A stretch of DNA of 64,000 nt from Cryptomeria japonica (Eukaryota > Streptophyta > Pinopsida > Cupressales > Cupressaceae): NCBI RefSeq assembly GCF_030272615.1, contig NC_081414.1, positions 237,448,233 through 237,512,232 on the forward strand, read 5' to 3'. Of the stretch, positions 1 to 12,240 are shown in pieces. The first letter of the stretch is position 1. Every line of letters starts with the position of its first letter. The notes beneath the pieces were generated by a model. That model was not told where the DNA came from and made no database searches. It worked only from the letters and a program-made list of their open reading frames with translations. The position numbers were made by a program, and so were the translations under genes.

Positions 1-1590
1 AGCGCTGTCCCAAAATATGTACTGGCATTCTTAGAATTTCTCATTTCTGTTGTTAAACTCTAATAAATATTAATGTTCACCTTGTCATTAGATCTATAAT
101 GATATCATAAGAAAATTGGACAAAATTGTAACTATTAGGAACTGTCTCGAGACTCTACAATAATTTAAATCCAATGATCGCACTATAATATAATAAATTT
201 TATAGAATATTAATTGTACACAGCACACACAATCTCTCGATAAGCTACTTTTAATTGTTTGATCTAATATTACAAAAAAGTAAAAAGAATGCAACTTTTG
301 AGTGTTTTGATAATGGGCTCCTATTTATATGTCCTATAAAAATACATATAGATATTATATCAAGATTTTCACAAGACATTTTTAAAAGCTCTTCTGGATT
401 TTGTGCTTGGAAGCTTTTTATTTAATGTTTTGAGTCTGCTCCTCCACCCATCATCAAGGGAATTCGGATATTTCCATAACTATTTTGAGTTGCAATTTTT
501 AAAAGTATTGGTGTTATCAAATATAATTATATTATTTAAACAAATATGAAATCAATTGATTTAAGTGAATAAAGGTTTAAATTTGCAAAAGACTTTTTTT
601 CAACAATCAAGTACTAGTGTAACCAAGTAACAGTTGTGGATGCTTATAGGAGTAAGTAATAAAAACTTAGATTATCACTAGTTGCGTGGTAATTCTGCAA
701 TCTCCTCTATGATTGCTAGTGGGAAGAGAATATTGTACCATGTAGCTTGCTGCTTCTGTCTTTGTTGTTGATTGGCTTATGAATAAAGGATTAAGTTGAA
801 TGATTAGTTACAAACTTAAAGCAATAAGTTTATTTAGAACCAATTATAATCTGTAGCATCACATTCTTTTTTGGATGATGAAAGTCATTAGATTTAAGAA
901 TAGAAAAAAACAGCACAGTTCATGGCTAACAAATTGGCTAGAAAGAACAGAATATGAAATATAATTAAATAAAACAATCCAAATAGTCATAGATTAAAGG
1001 TTAGAAAAGAAAATAATAATTTCTAAGCCAAATTATAAGGGCACCAAAACTAAAAATAGAGTATCATGAAAATTATCCAAAATCCTAGCAAGAACTTGTA
1101 AGTTTGTTCAAAATTTTGATTATTTTAAGATTTTCTATATGCCCGATGTCCATCAAGTTAGGATAAAGATAAATAATCAGGGATAATAAGGGCCTCATTG
1201 TCCTTGAAAGAGCATCTTTTAGGAAAATATGGTGTCAATGGTAAGGTGTGCTCCATTGTTCATGATGTTCATGGGGTATTACTAATTGTAATGGAGGTGT
1301 TGATCATTCTTGGAGGTTAAGACTTTTTTTTAATTTCAGATCTAGAGTGTTTGTTTCTATTTCCATCACACTAGGCTATCCCCTTGACAACAAGGGACAA
1401 TCACTACTACTTCCTCATCTTTAATTTCTAGAAATCATTTTTTTGTAATCATTCAAATTTCCTTCAATTGTTTTGGATTAGGTGTCCATTTTTTGCAAGA
1501 CCTAATAAAAATCAAGTAGGCTGCCTAGAAAAGTAAGGTTTTAGGGTTTCCTAGATGAGGATTCTTTATGATGTTTTACAGTTTGCATTT
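1..1590. other. AT-rich stretch with no recognised gene
   Basis: I see no open frame with recognisable protein similarity, no RNA gene and no clear terminal repeat here. It lies just left of the point where homology to the A/B/C reading frame becomes visible (about 1597). A full-length A would need several more kilobases on this side, so this is either unrelated flank joined after a deletion, or a strongly diverged 5' part of A. Confidence 0.4.
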
Positions 1591-1596
1591 GAACTT

Positions 1597-4040
1597 GGAT
1601 AGAACACTAATTCTTTCAAATTGGTAAATGACACTTTTACTATGTACCTAACCAGATTTATGCAAAATGAACTTCACAAAAGAGTGTCATCAAAGGCCAG
1701 GGCTTTGGTGCTGAAATTTGGGGCTACATTCATGTAGTTTCCAAAATTCACTTATATCAAGACACAGGGATTCTCCTTCCAGCCGCACAAATTACCAAGA
1801 TATCCATCTGGAAAACTAGTGCTACTAGTTTTTATGAGACAATTGATAGCATATGATCAAATTCCGAAGAAGAAAAGAAACTTGTCCATAGAATTGCCAG
1901 TCGTCCTCAGTGACTATGTAGAGGTATGCCCAAACTTGGCAGCGGCTGAAAAGGCAATAGAGGAATTGGCATTCTACACAACCAGATCTTGCTATGATCC
2001 ATATCGTAAAATCAAAAAGGTTGTTGGATTAAAATTTGTGCACAAGTTTCACCTAGAAGATTAATGGGCAAGTGCCAAGGATGACCTTGAGGTCAAGAAG
2101 AGAATGTTTTCTAGGCTACCCCTTGACACAATTAGGATAGGTGAAATAATGCAAGTGCTGGATTAGGTCAAAGAGGATTTGAACTTAGTGCAACCAGAAT
2201 TCGAAAAGGTGAAAGATCAGCCCATTCAACTTCCAGATTGGTCAGAGCCCAAAATTGATGATTTGGACATTTTGGCCAGGCCCGTTCTGAAATTCACCAA
2301 ACATTGGGTTGATCGGCATATTAGGAGGTTGAAAGAGGGGAATGTCTGCCTAAGCCACCAGTTAATGGGAAATATGGATTCCCACAACGAGGCCATGGAG
2401 GGATCTTCACAAGCCCGCGATGGGGAAGGGGAAGTTCAACAAAAAGAGGCTGAGCTTAGTAAAGGAAAGAGTGCTCCGAAGAGGCCAAGAACAATAAGGA
2501 AAAAAGATACCCAGACGGAAATTCAACAGGAAGAACCACCATAGAAAAGGGCAAAACTAGAAGAGACTCGATCATCAACCAGCTCTTCCAGTGTGCGAGT
2601 GCTAGAAATGTTTACACAAGGAAATCCGGCTAATCCACCTCAAGGCAACCTTCCTGACAGTTCTCTAGCATAGGATGTTCTCAGTGTCAGTGCTTCACAC
2701 AGGCCCACTCACCTAGGAGATTGGAGACAAGAACTTCCTCCCCATCAAGAAGAACCACGCTAGGATAGTTTCGTAGAAACAATCCTTGGAGAAATGGAGG
2801 AAGTCTCACAGGAGCATGCGCAGATGGAGATTCAGAATCAATCAATTGTTGCTCCTGATTAGCTGAAAGATGGGTTGAGGAAGGAACCGGAAAAAGAAAT
2901 TGATCCAACCCGGGAATTGGAGGAACTTCCGAAGAGAATGAATCAGCCAATAGAGAAGAAAGCTGCCGAAAGTTTTCCAAAATCACGAGAGATGAGTCTG
3001 GATCCAGGACTCTACATGTAGCTGAGCCCGTGGCAGATAAGGACAAAAATGAGATCATGCCAGGTGATTATGTGATTAGAGAAATTGATCTGGGGCTTGC
3101 TTCCACGACGCAATTTGTGGAAGATTTTGAGGGCTCTTCCTTGGCCATGAAAGAGAAGATGCAGAAAATGAAGGAAAAGTGTAAAAGGCTGAAAAGTGAA
3201 AACAAGGCCTTGTGTGAGTATATTAAAAGTTTCAAACATCCGCTTAGGGAAGCAGATCCATCATTTGTTCCTCCTCCCTCTCTTCCTAAAGAGGTCATTG
3301 ATGACGCTGAAACAATCAAGGAAATAGCCCAGTATTCCAAGGAATGGGTGGAAGATGTCTTTGCTGCAATTGGAAATTTCATTGAAGATTTGGCTCATCT
3401 TCACTCGAGATTTGTTGCCCTTTTGAACAGGCTAGAGGTAGCAGATGGTCTATGGGAGGATGTTCATATTTATCAAGACTTGACTATTCTGCGGCTCAAA
3501 GCCTTATTAAAAGTTCCAAAGCGGGCGCTAATTAATGGGAAGGTGATTTAGGAAAACGAGGTTTATGATTTTCTACGATGGTTCTGTGTTGTTTGCTCCA
3601 GGAAGGATATCTTTGAAAGGTTCAACACGGAGTCTTTAACTTTAAAAGACTCAATCAAAAGAGTACAAGAGGAAATTATCAGCGTGGTTGAGGCATTATT
3701 TGCAAAGAAATTGAATGAGGCCAGAGTAACAATGAACTTCCCGAGCGCCCAGTTGCATGAATTCCTCTTTGTGGGGTCATTTTCCAAGAAACTTTTTGAG
3801 AATGTTTCTTCATTTTCCAACACAATAAAGAAGACGCAGGAAATGGTGGTAGAGTGGGAGAACCTTCTTTCCAAAAGTGAAGAGGAAATTAATTTGATAG
3901 AATTCAAAATTGAAAGTGTGTCAAGTGTCTCCGTAGGAGAATTGGAGGCCGCCATCGCCAAATTCATCACTTATGCCATTAATGAGCGAGACAACAGTCG
4001 TCCATTTTTGGACGAGAATCTTTTGACTGAATACTTGTAG
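1597..4040 (+). pseudogene. Truncated copy of the A/B/C family ORF (unrecognised protein)
   Basis: This is the third and most decayed copy of the long reading frame found in B and C. Homology starts near F-K-L-V-N-D-T-F-T-M (1615 on), matching L-V-N-D-T-F-T-M in C and A-N-D-A-F-T-M in B. It continues through a block equivalent to C's Y-G-A-W-F-I-Q-F-P-K-F-T-Y-I and P-R-Y-P-x-x-K/R-I-V-L-L. The N-terminal ~290 codons are missing. In-frame stops are TAG 1735, TAA 2062, TAG 2164, TAG 2542 and TAG 3549, with a frameshift between 2545 and 3030. The C-terminal half is Lys/Glu-rich and predicted coiled coil (about 3150-3240 and 3560-3950). It ends A-A-I-A-K-F-I-T-Y-A, matching C's end I-V-S-R-F-I-A-Y-A. 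Function is unknown and the copy cannot make a full protein. Confidence 0.65.
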
Positions 4041-4418
4041 CACACTTATGGCTGGAATATTTTGACTAAGCGGCGGCCCAGTCAATGCATGTTGAATTTA
4101 TGAAGAATCTTTTGCATGCAGCCGCCACATTTATGATTTTATGATAGATTCCTTTCGCATGTTGCCATCGCATGAAAGAATGATGGGCATTTATGGCAGC
4201 ATGGATGATTTTTGCATGGGATATTCATTGCATGTAGGGTGAGCTTGATGTAATTGGTGCACTTAATGCACAAATGGATGCTATTTTTGGCATGTTTGAA
4301 TTAATTGTATATGGGTTTCATGGGCATTTATTGTAAACTCCCACCTTGTTGCATCATGTGTGGGGGAATTGTTTTGATTAAAACCCTATTTAGGGTTTTC
4401 ATGTCCTCATGGTTTGAG

Positions 4419-4432
4419 GCCTATATAAAGGG
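4419..4432 (+). promoter_or_regulatory. TATA box of element A, downstream of its ORF
   Basis: TATATAA at 4422-4428 sits about 380 bp after the ORF stop and about 0.81 kb (insertions removed) before A's 3' end. B, C and D have a TATA-like motif at the same distance (0.80-0.86 kb) from their 3' ends. This is the layout expected of a U3 promoter followed by a long R-U5. E1 inserted only a few bases downstream. Confidence 0.5.
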
Positions 4433-4434
4433 GT

Positions 4435-4795
4435 TGTTGATTTTTCCAGGTTTTATTGGATGTATTTTAATGTATATATCTGATTCAATCTGATACTTGC
4501 ATTCTTGGAATTCTATGTATTCTCAAATTGAATAACATTATACTATATATATTCCTTTGGAGAGGCATGTCCTTGAACGGACATGTCTCTCCTTTAATTA
4601 TAATAATTTAATCAATATTATAATGTTTCATCAATCAATTATTAATTTAGAATAATATAATAGATTAATATTGAATATTAAATTTTATATGATTAATAAT
4701 AATATAATAATGTAACATAATAATATATTATTATTAATCAACATATATGATATGTATTCTAAATGATCATTCAACTGAAGCTACAAACATTAACA
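4435..4795 (-). repeat. E1 3' LTR
   Basis: 361-bp direct repeat of 6515-6875, differing at a handful of positions (for example GAACGG versus GAATGG near 4572/6653). The adjoining AG-rich sequence on the minus strand (AAGAGAGAG just inside) is a plausible polypurine tract. Confidence 0.85.
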
Positions 4796-5128
4796 CTCTC
4801 TCTTAGCTAGGGAGGATGATCAGACATAATGTGTAGTGATCTCCCATGTCAACACTTATGGCCCTCACCATAGCTAGACAAAACATAATTAATGCTCCCT
4901 CTTAGCTAGGGAAGATAAAATCAATGCAAATGCATTAAGTCTAGATTAATTATGGAATAGAGAAAATATTTTCTCACTATGATATCAAGAAGTATGGTAT
5001 AAACAAGAATATCAAGGCACATGATATTCACCATAACTCAAGAATATCATCTCATGATATTGGGAGTATTTGCATCAACCATATGATGCTCATCACAGGG
5101 AACCATAGTCTCAAGGTGTGAATTTGCC

Positions 5129-5442
5129 TCCGTCGGCGATTCTATTCACAAGCTCTTGTGCGGATTGCCTCAGTCGGCAATTCTATCCATGAGCTCTTGT
5201 GTGGATTGCCTCAGTCGGCGATTCTATCCATGAGCTCTCACGTGGATTGCCTCAATCGACGATTCTATCCACAAGCTCTTAAGTGGATTGCCTCAATCGG
5301 CGATTCTATCCATGAGCTCTCACGTGGATCGCCTCAATCGGCGATTCTATCCACAAGCTCTTACGTGGATTGCTTCAGTCGGCGATTCTATCCACGAGCT
5401 CTCATGTGGATTGCCTCTATCGGCAATTCTATCCACAAGCTC
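5129..5442. repeat. 41-bp tandem repeat array inside E1
   Basis: About eight head-to-tail units of 41 bp, each containing GGATTGCCTCARTCGGCGAT, then CTATCCAYRAGCTCT. Units differ by a few substitutions. The 98-codon open frame over it is an artefact of a repeat whose period is not a multiple of three. It has no recognisable protein. Confidence 0.8.
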
Positions 5443-6500
5443 AAGTTATTGTAAGATTGTCACCTTCCAATAACCTCAAAAATACAAGTGGAAATCATTT
5501 GGAAGTCGTCACTTCCTTATGATTTACACAGGGCCCATAAGGCATTAAATGATTTCATTAGTATAATAATCAATTGAATCAATTTTTACCTCATAAGTGT
5601 TTCACCTTCAATAGTGAAAATCCCTCTCAATCACTATGATCGAAATTGTCACAATTTGATTAAGCCATCTGCTCCCTCTGAAGCTCAAGTTCTTGTATCA
5701 ACCTCTTGTTCTCTTTTGAAATGTCAGACTCCCTCTGCATCTAGTCTCAATCATCAATTCGTTTATAAGCATCAATTTATTTCTCCCTTTAATTAAATTT
5801 TATTGTGCTTTCGTCCTGAAGGTATGTCAGAGAGAGATTACAAATAGCTCATAAATTATCTCGAACAGAAATACCAATGATAGAAGCATACAAGATTTTA
5901 CTAGCCAATATTATAGCATAAATTACAAACTCAATAATTCATGTGCCTTAATAAAACATGGAATACTTATCTTAAGTTTAAAAAATTTCCTTTCATACGG
6001 TGAACCCATATAAGAAATATCACACATGAATCATCTCTCATCATAATTCCCTTTGAATGATGTAGAACATTTTCATAATTTTGATCAACACTTTCATTAT
6101 GATCTGCCACACACAGTCATTAATAACTTTTTCAATTTACCAAATTTTTCCAATCTCTTCGGTGAGATGTTAGAAAATCTTATTACAAACATTTCCTCCA
6201 AGTTAGAGCCAGATCCAACGGTTAAAACAAAAGCTATGACATTTTTCCCAAAACTGCTAACCCTAGGTAGGGTTTCAAGTGATCTGCACCAAAGTCGTCA
6301 TATCTTGCACAAAACTGAATCAAATTTGATGAGATAAACATATTTGAAAACTAGAAACACAGATCTTTCCATCCATATATTATATTCTTCATTTTGAGGC
6401 CAACCAAGGGCTGTACAATGGCATATTTCAAACTGAAAATTCTAGAAATAAACTGAATTCTCCAACCCTCTCCAACCTCCAAATTAAACTTCACAGGCCT

Positions 6501-6514
6501 GAACTCTGATACCA
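6501..6514 (-). other. E1 primer binding site (initiator tRNA-Met)
   Basis: On the minus strand TGGTATCAGAGTTC follows the LTR directly. This matches the complement of the plant initiator-Met tRNA 3' end for at least 11 bases. It fixes the element's orientation as minus. Confidence 0.85.
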
Positions 6515-6875
6515 TGTTGATTTTCCTAGGTTTTATTGGACGTATTTTAATGTATATATCTGATTCAATCTGATACTTGCATTCTTGGAATTCTATGTAT
6601 TCTCAAATTGAATAACATTATACTATATATATTCCTTTGGAGAGGCATGTCCTTGAATGGACATGTCTCTCCTTTAATTATAATAATTTAATCAATATTA
6701 TAATGTTTCATCAATCAATTATTAATTTAGAATAATATAATAGATTAATATTGAATATTAAATTTTATATGATTAATAATAATATAATAATATAACATAA
6801 TAATATATTATTATTAATCAACATAAATTATATGTATTCTAAATGATCATTCGACTGAAGCTACAAACATTAACA
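6515..6875 (-). repeat. E1 5' LTR
   Basis: 361-bp partner of 4435-4795, bounded inside by the PBS and outside by GGAGT. Confidence 0.85.
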
Positions 6876-6880
6876 GGAGT

Positions 6881-7264
6881 GACCCCCTAATTTGTAAAGG
6901 AGGAGAGATTGATTCTGAGATTGTTGCTATAAGTTTTGAAGCAGTTTACTTAATACATTGTTCAATTTGTTGGTGTATTCTTGTGTTGTTTTATGACTTG
7001 CATGGTCTCGCTCTCTTCACTTAGATTAGATTTGCTTTCAAGTTGTTAGATGAATGGGATTTGATGAGGTTGCTTGTTGTGAAATCTGTGCTCATACCTT
7101 TTGTTTGCAGTTGATTGTTGCTAACTTTGCAAGGTTAGTCTAAGCCTTTTATATGTGTAAACTTAACTTCAATCATCTGGTGAATGTTGTTCAAATTGAT
7201 GGCTTTCATTGGTGATATGAAAAACTATTTCACAACCTTTGAAGGTTGCACCGCCTTCGGGTAG
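6881..7264 (+). other. Element A R-U5 segment between E1 and B
   Basis: Continuation of A after E1. It holds no ORF. Together with 26234-26650 it makes up the ~0.8 kb between A's TATA box and its 3' end. It ends at GGTAG, the left TSD copy of B. Confidence 0.5.
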
Positions 7265-8111
7265 TGTTGACGTGTCTAGAATCGCATTGCTGCAAACTCT
7301 ATACGGCCAATGCAGAATAGAATAAACTCGCTGAGCATCCTATCCTCTCTTGAGATAAGGAAATCCCTAATGCTATTTTCTACGTTTGATCAAAGGGGAC
7401 AACCTCAAGGTTTCTTTTGTCAAGTCTTGACTGTGGGATCTCTCAGTGGTTTGATGTGTTTATGCTGGAAACACAAGGGGGACTTACGGTGAGATAGGCG
7501 ATTGATAGATGAGTTCCCTGGAATTTTTATGATCTTTCTTATCAAATGATTTTAGTTGAGTTGATACTGTTTTCAATGGGACTGCGGATTCTCTTGATAA
7601 AAAAGGGGGAAAAGGAGGGAAGGATAGGGAGAGAGGGATACATGAAATATAAATTTTAACTAAGATAGCAGATTCAGTAAACAAACGGACACCTCCAAAT
7701 AACTAGACTAAGCATCACCAGCTATTTAAGCACAATACTTGCATAAATCTAGTGCAATCTTCAAAGGAAAATAGGATTTTCATGTTATCAACTACAATAT
7801 TAGAACTTCTACATTCATAGTGAGCATTCAATAACCGAACTAAGCAAATGAAAGGTTCAGACTAACCATGCAGAGAGAAAGGTGATCAGCCATTCCCTAA
7901 TGGTGTGAACTGCGAGGATTCTGTCGGATGTTTGTTTGAAAATGCTATATAAAGGAAATAAACATAACTGAAAAATTTCTAAATTAATGAAGGAGACCAT
8001 GCACTCATAAGGAAATTTGGAAACAATCTTAATCTTGCATTAAATCCTGTAAATTTCGCCAGAGCTTTGCAACAATTCAAGAACTTCTTACAAAATGAGG
8101 GAAAACCAGTC

Positions 8112-8122
8112 CCTTAAATAGG
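8112..8122 (-). promoter_or_regulatory. TATA-like box of element B
   Basis: TATTTAAGGG on the minus strand lies about 280 bp after the ORF end and 855 bp before the element's 3' terminus. The position matches the TATA motifs of A, C and D. Confidence 0.45.
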
Positions 8123-8399
8123 CTTCAAAAATGGATGAATGGCCCAGATCTAATCTAAACAAATGGCCCAGATTCATCCATAAAACATGGCTGCCCATAC
8201 CCATAAATGGGAGGCAAATATCAACAACCACCCCAAAATGAGCAATAACTACCCAAAAAGGATAATTAAAACTCATCCAAAATTATCCAAAAAAGTGCAT
8301 TCATAAAGTTTTACATTCTAGTTGACTTGAAAGTCAAATATGACCCTTTTGGCCAAAAGTGCACTTTTCAAAATTTAAAAAGGAAAAAAAAGTGCATTT

Positions 8400-10267
8400 T
8401 TAGGAAAGCACTTTTTCTTTTCGAGTTTCAAATCCTTTTATCAAAAATTGACTTTCTTCATGCAAATATTCCCGCCAGAGATCTCGACCTGCTGCACATT
8501 CCTCATGAACATACTCCTGGAACCTGATACATAATTGGAAAAGCAGATTGAATGGAGGCATAGGAGAATGGCGAATTTTATATTGCATGCCTTCAAGGTA
8601 TTGGTCTACCTGCTTCAGACCATCTTGCCAACTGGAACGATTACGCTCAAAGCACAACATGTCTGAGTGGAATTGACCGGCAAAGCCTAGGTCCTTAGTG
8701 GAATAAGTGATCTTATTTGTTCCTAATCTTTCCTCCCAGTCTGGCGGTATCACTTCATCGGATTGGTCATTTACCCATCCCGAAACCATTGACCGAAGGA
8801 TTATCTTGCCAAGTTCCTGCATGGTTTTCAGAATTACCTCGCATGCATTGTGTTCTCTATCGATGATTTCCTTCGCATCATTCTTCATGTTGATAGTTCA
8901 ATACCATTCTTTGAAAATGCCGATACCATGAGGGTGCAGGATGTCGAAGAGTGTAGGGATCTATGCCTGGGTCCAAAAAAGAGCGTTCATGAGGGGAAGA
9001 GTAGTGGCAGCCACTTCCTAGATGTGGAGGGATTCCCTCTTTACCTCTAATAACTTAACCAAAGTGGTTTCTCGATGGCGAGCCATTTCCTTCACTTCCT
9101 CAAGGACTCGTTCTCCCCTTCTTCTGATGCCTTGTATCCATTCCTTGACGCCCCTTGCGGTGTCCCATACTCCTTCAAATTCTGTTGTGGTCCTCTGTGC
9201 CAATGCTGTCGGGGGAATGTGGGATTCGGAGGCATTGTGTAATGGTCTCTAGAGTTGATCGATGTACCCTTCGGCCTGCTCAGCACGAGCCCGATACATA
9301 TCCTTCTCAATTGTTATCTCTTCAAGTTGCCTGAGTATGTTTTACACTGAATCCTTCAATTCTTTTTTTTCTTGCTCCTTAGTGGCTCGTCCAATGGGGA
9401 CAATCATGATGCTATAATCTGCCAGTGTAATCTGATCTGCTGGCTTGTCTACAGGCGGGGTGGCAATGTGAAGAGTGTGGTTCCTTTGATCATCTTTAGT
9501 CATTCTAGAATATGCCTTGGGCCTTTTCTTCCCCTTAGCTTTAGCTTGGTCTATGCACGAGAAGATGTCCTCCAAATCGATATGTGGTTTGGTGGCGGCC
9601 TTGCGCTGGGCTCTGGCAATTAACCATTCTTGAGGTACAATCTAGGCTGACGCTATGGTTAAATTTTCACTTCGTTCTTTGATGTTTTCAGCCATCTCAT
9701 CACAAATTTGCAGATGTTCTGTTACCGGAGGGGTGGAGGAGGTGCTAAGTTCCTTACTTGCAGCTGAACTTTCTCCCACTTCACTGAACAATTGTCTGGT
9801 GCCTTTGTGTGATGGTTGCTCTTCAGTCCTTTCAAGGTCACGGGTCCCCTCTGCCCTTTGCTCTCCTTCAACGGTAGAGTCATCTTTGGTTGTATTATGG
9901 AGCAGCAGTTCATGGCTGCTTTGTTGGGTGGGTTCATGTACTTCGATCCCTTGAAAGGATGGAATCTCTCCTTCCTCTATTTGGTTACCCAGTTGGGTTG
10001 ATTCAATGGCCCTTAGCTCAGCTTCTAGCATGTCAGGTGCGGGAGGATCATCAGCTCCAAATGCATCAATGTCACTCTGGGAAGGCAAAGCAGGTATATA
10101 ATCTAATTCCACTACATCGTCAGACGAACTGGGGTCCTTTGACGATGAAGTGACCTCTGGTCTCCTTATAGGAATCTTCTTCCTTCTTGTTCTCTTGGAC
10201 ATCTGAGTCCCTCTGTAAGCCTTAGCCTTCTTTCTCTTCTCGGGTTTTTCAATTTCTTCCCTGGGTA
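8400..10267 (-). pseudogene. Element B ORF, 3' part (C-terminal half)
   Basis: This is the downstream part of the B frame, separated from 22255-24008 by D. All segments lie in the same phase; I find no frameshift in the ~1,870 bp. Stops are in-frame only: six within the part, four TAG, one TAA and one TGA. The segment begins with a basic stretch (K-R-T-R-R-K-K), then an acidic, Ser/Thr/Gln-rich linker. It ends in a helical, charged region containing I-I-D-R-E-H-N-A-C-E, with no catalytic motif recognised. The order resembles C: a low-complexity charged linker followed by a helical C-terminus. The likely role is structural or nucleic-acid binding, but that is a guess. Confidence 0.6.
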
Positions 10268-10278
10268 CACTATGTTGT

Positions 10279-10304
10279 CCTCATTTTTGCTTTCAAAAAT
10301 GAGG
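10279..10304 (+). other. 5'-terminal hairpin of D
   Basis: CCTCATTTTTG, a CTTT loop and CAAAAATGAGG form a perfect 11-bp stem six bases inside the LTR start, followed by GGACC. B and C have different-sequence hairpins near their own 5' ends, also followed by GG(T/A)CC. Confidence 0.7.
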
Positions 10305-12240
10305 GACCATTACATGAAATTTTTGTGAAAAAATGAAAAATTTCTCTTTGGCATGCTTCTCGAGGCAAAATTTTGACTAATCCTTGGACTGGCTTAATCC
10401 TCAATCCATCCTCAAACTAGATTTCGAATTTTGTCAAATTTTGGGTTCGTTTGCTATGTCTTTCCTTCAGTCAGGTTATAAAATCCCAACTGCAGGTGGA
10501 GAATTTTCTTCAAACTGCAAGTTTTAATGATATTCATTGTTTTGGTCTTTGTAGGGGAATTTTTGACTTGTTACATGTGCACTTTTATTTAAAATATGTT
10601 ACTTGTAATTTGTTTTAAATTTCTCCTTTGTTGTTTTTATCATTTTTATTGTTTTTGGTCTTGTTTAGTTAAAATAGGGATTTTTTGGCTAAATGACAAA
10701 TAAACTTGTAGTTCTCTCCAAAAACCCCTACTTTAATGGTTTTTACATGTAATAGGGATTTTAAATCCCCATTACATATGTGCAAGTATTTCTAACTTGT
10801 TGTCGGGGTTTTATTTCCCCTTTACAAGTGCATAAAACTTGTTTCTCTCTCCAAAAATCCCGATTTTGCCTTGTTAGTGAAAAAGTGACAATTTAAAACT
10901 TGCACTTTGGTTTTAAAAACCCGATTTTGCTCATAAAGTGCATTTTTGGCATTTTAAACTTGCTATTTGTTCCAAAAAACCCGAATTGCAAGGAAAAACG
11001 TTTTTTTTTGAGGATTTTTAGCAAATTTTTGTGGAGATTTTTTGCGAGATAGAAGGCGTTTTGGATTCCTCCCTATTTTTATGCATTTTCAAACACCTTT
11101 CACGCCACATAGAGGTTAAGATTGCTGGTTTTTAGCTTTATAACAGCAGCCACGTTTTTTTGCCATTTGGAGTGCCACAAATCAGCAATGTTATGAATCG
11201 TTTTGGCTTGGTATACTAAGGCATTGAGGTTAGAAAGAGTCTTGGCCATTTTCCATGCCATTTCTCATGCATTTGCTGCCACGTTTTTCAGTTTTGGGCA
11301 TTTTTTCAAAAACGTGGCTAGGGTTTTGGAATACGGTTAATTTCTTTTTAAGAGATATTCTTCTTTATTTCAAAGATTGATAATCTTTTGGAAGGCATTT
11401 TCAGATTGGAGAAAGATAGGATTTATTTTCTTCTTGTTTCTTTTTTCTTGTTTTCTTGTTTTTCCTTTCTAGTTGTAAATTTGTAAATGGTTGGTTCTTC
11501 CCCAAAAATCGGTTTTTGTGAGAGAGATTTTCCCCTTTGTAAAGCAATTTTAGAATTGCATTGTTCTTCCCCGTTTTCCGTCTTTACTTGTATTCGGGAT
11601 TTTAAATCCCAATTACAAGTTGGATGAAAATAATTGTTCTTCCCTTACGGATAAAAGATTTAACCATCTTTTGTTGAAATTCCAAGTTGCAAAGATGAAA
11701 AAATACCCATCCTTTCTAAATCGAGTTTCTAGAACCGGATTACATGTTGAAAGTTCTTCTCATTTTCTTGAAGATGATCTTCCCAAAATCTTTTCATATT
11801 CATTCCCATCATCCGTACATACCATTTCATCCACTCATTTCACACCTTCATTCATTTTCCCCATTTAAAAGTCTACCTGTTGTCAGCCATCCAGAACCCG
11901 AAATTGGTCCAAAATGCAAACAAAAAACACTTGAAAATGAGTTTTAAAGGTCCAATTACAAGTGCAAACTTGTAGTTACCCATTACACATATGAAGTTGC
12001 ATGTTTGTTCCCCACAATTGTAAGTTAATGCTCTTGTTTTCCCCACACATTCCAAAACCCGAAATTCACTGGTGAGCCCATTTTTGCATCACTTTATCCT
12101 TTCCCTTGTCAGTCCGGTTTGCACACACGATCTCCCAAATAAATGGATTAAGGCATGGGCCTTATTTTGCAAGAAGATTTCAAGAATGAAGGATGATACA
12201 AAGAAGAGATACAATAACAATTCATGGTTGAGAGCATAGA

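Larger units (their letters stand above)
4435..6875 (-). mobile_element. E1: small non-autonomous LTR retrotransposon
   Basis: The element is 2,441 bp with two 361-bp near-identical LTRs, termini TGTTRA...TYAACA, an initiator-Met PBS next to the right-hand LTR on the minus strand, and flanking GGGGT (4430-4434) versus GGAGT (6876-6880), a 5-bp TSD with one mismatch. The interior has no gag or pol and consists mostly of non-coding sequence plus a 41-bp tandem array. By size it lies between TRIM and LARD elements. The LTR form TGTTRA with this PBS is common among plant Copia elements, so a Copia partner is likely but not shown. Confidence 0.85.

Noticed and set aside
5158-5454. 98-codon frame in E1
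   Set aside because: Artefact of the 41-bp tandem repeat.
9655-10153. Plus-strand frames over the B ORF
   Set aside because: Shadows of the minus-strand family ORF, whose phase is supported by similarity to C and by the in-phase join across D.
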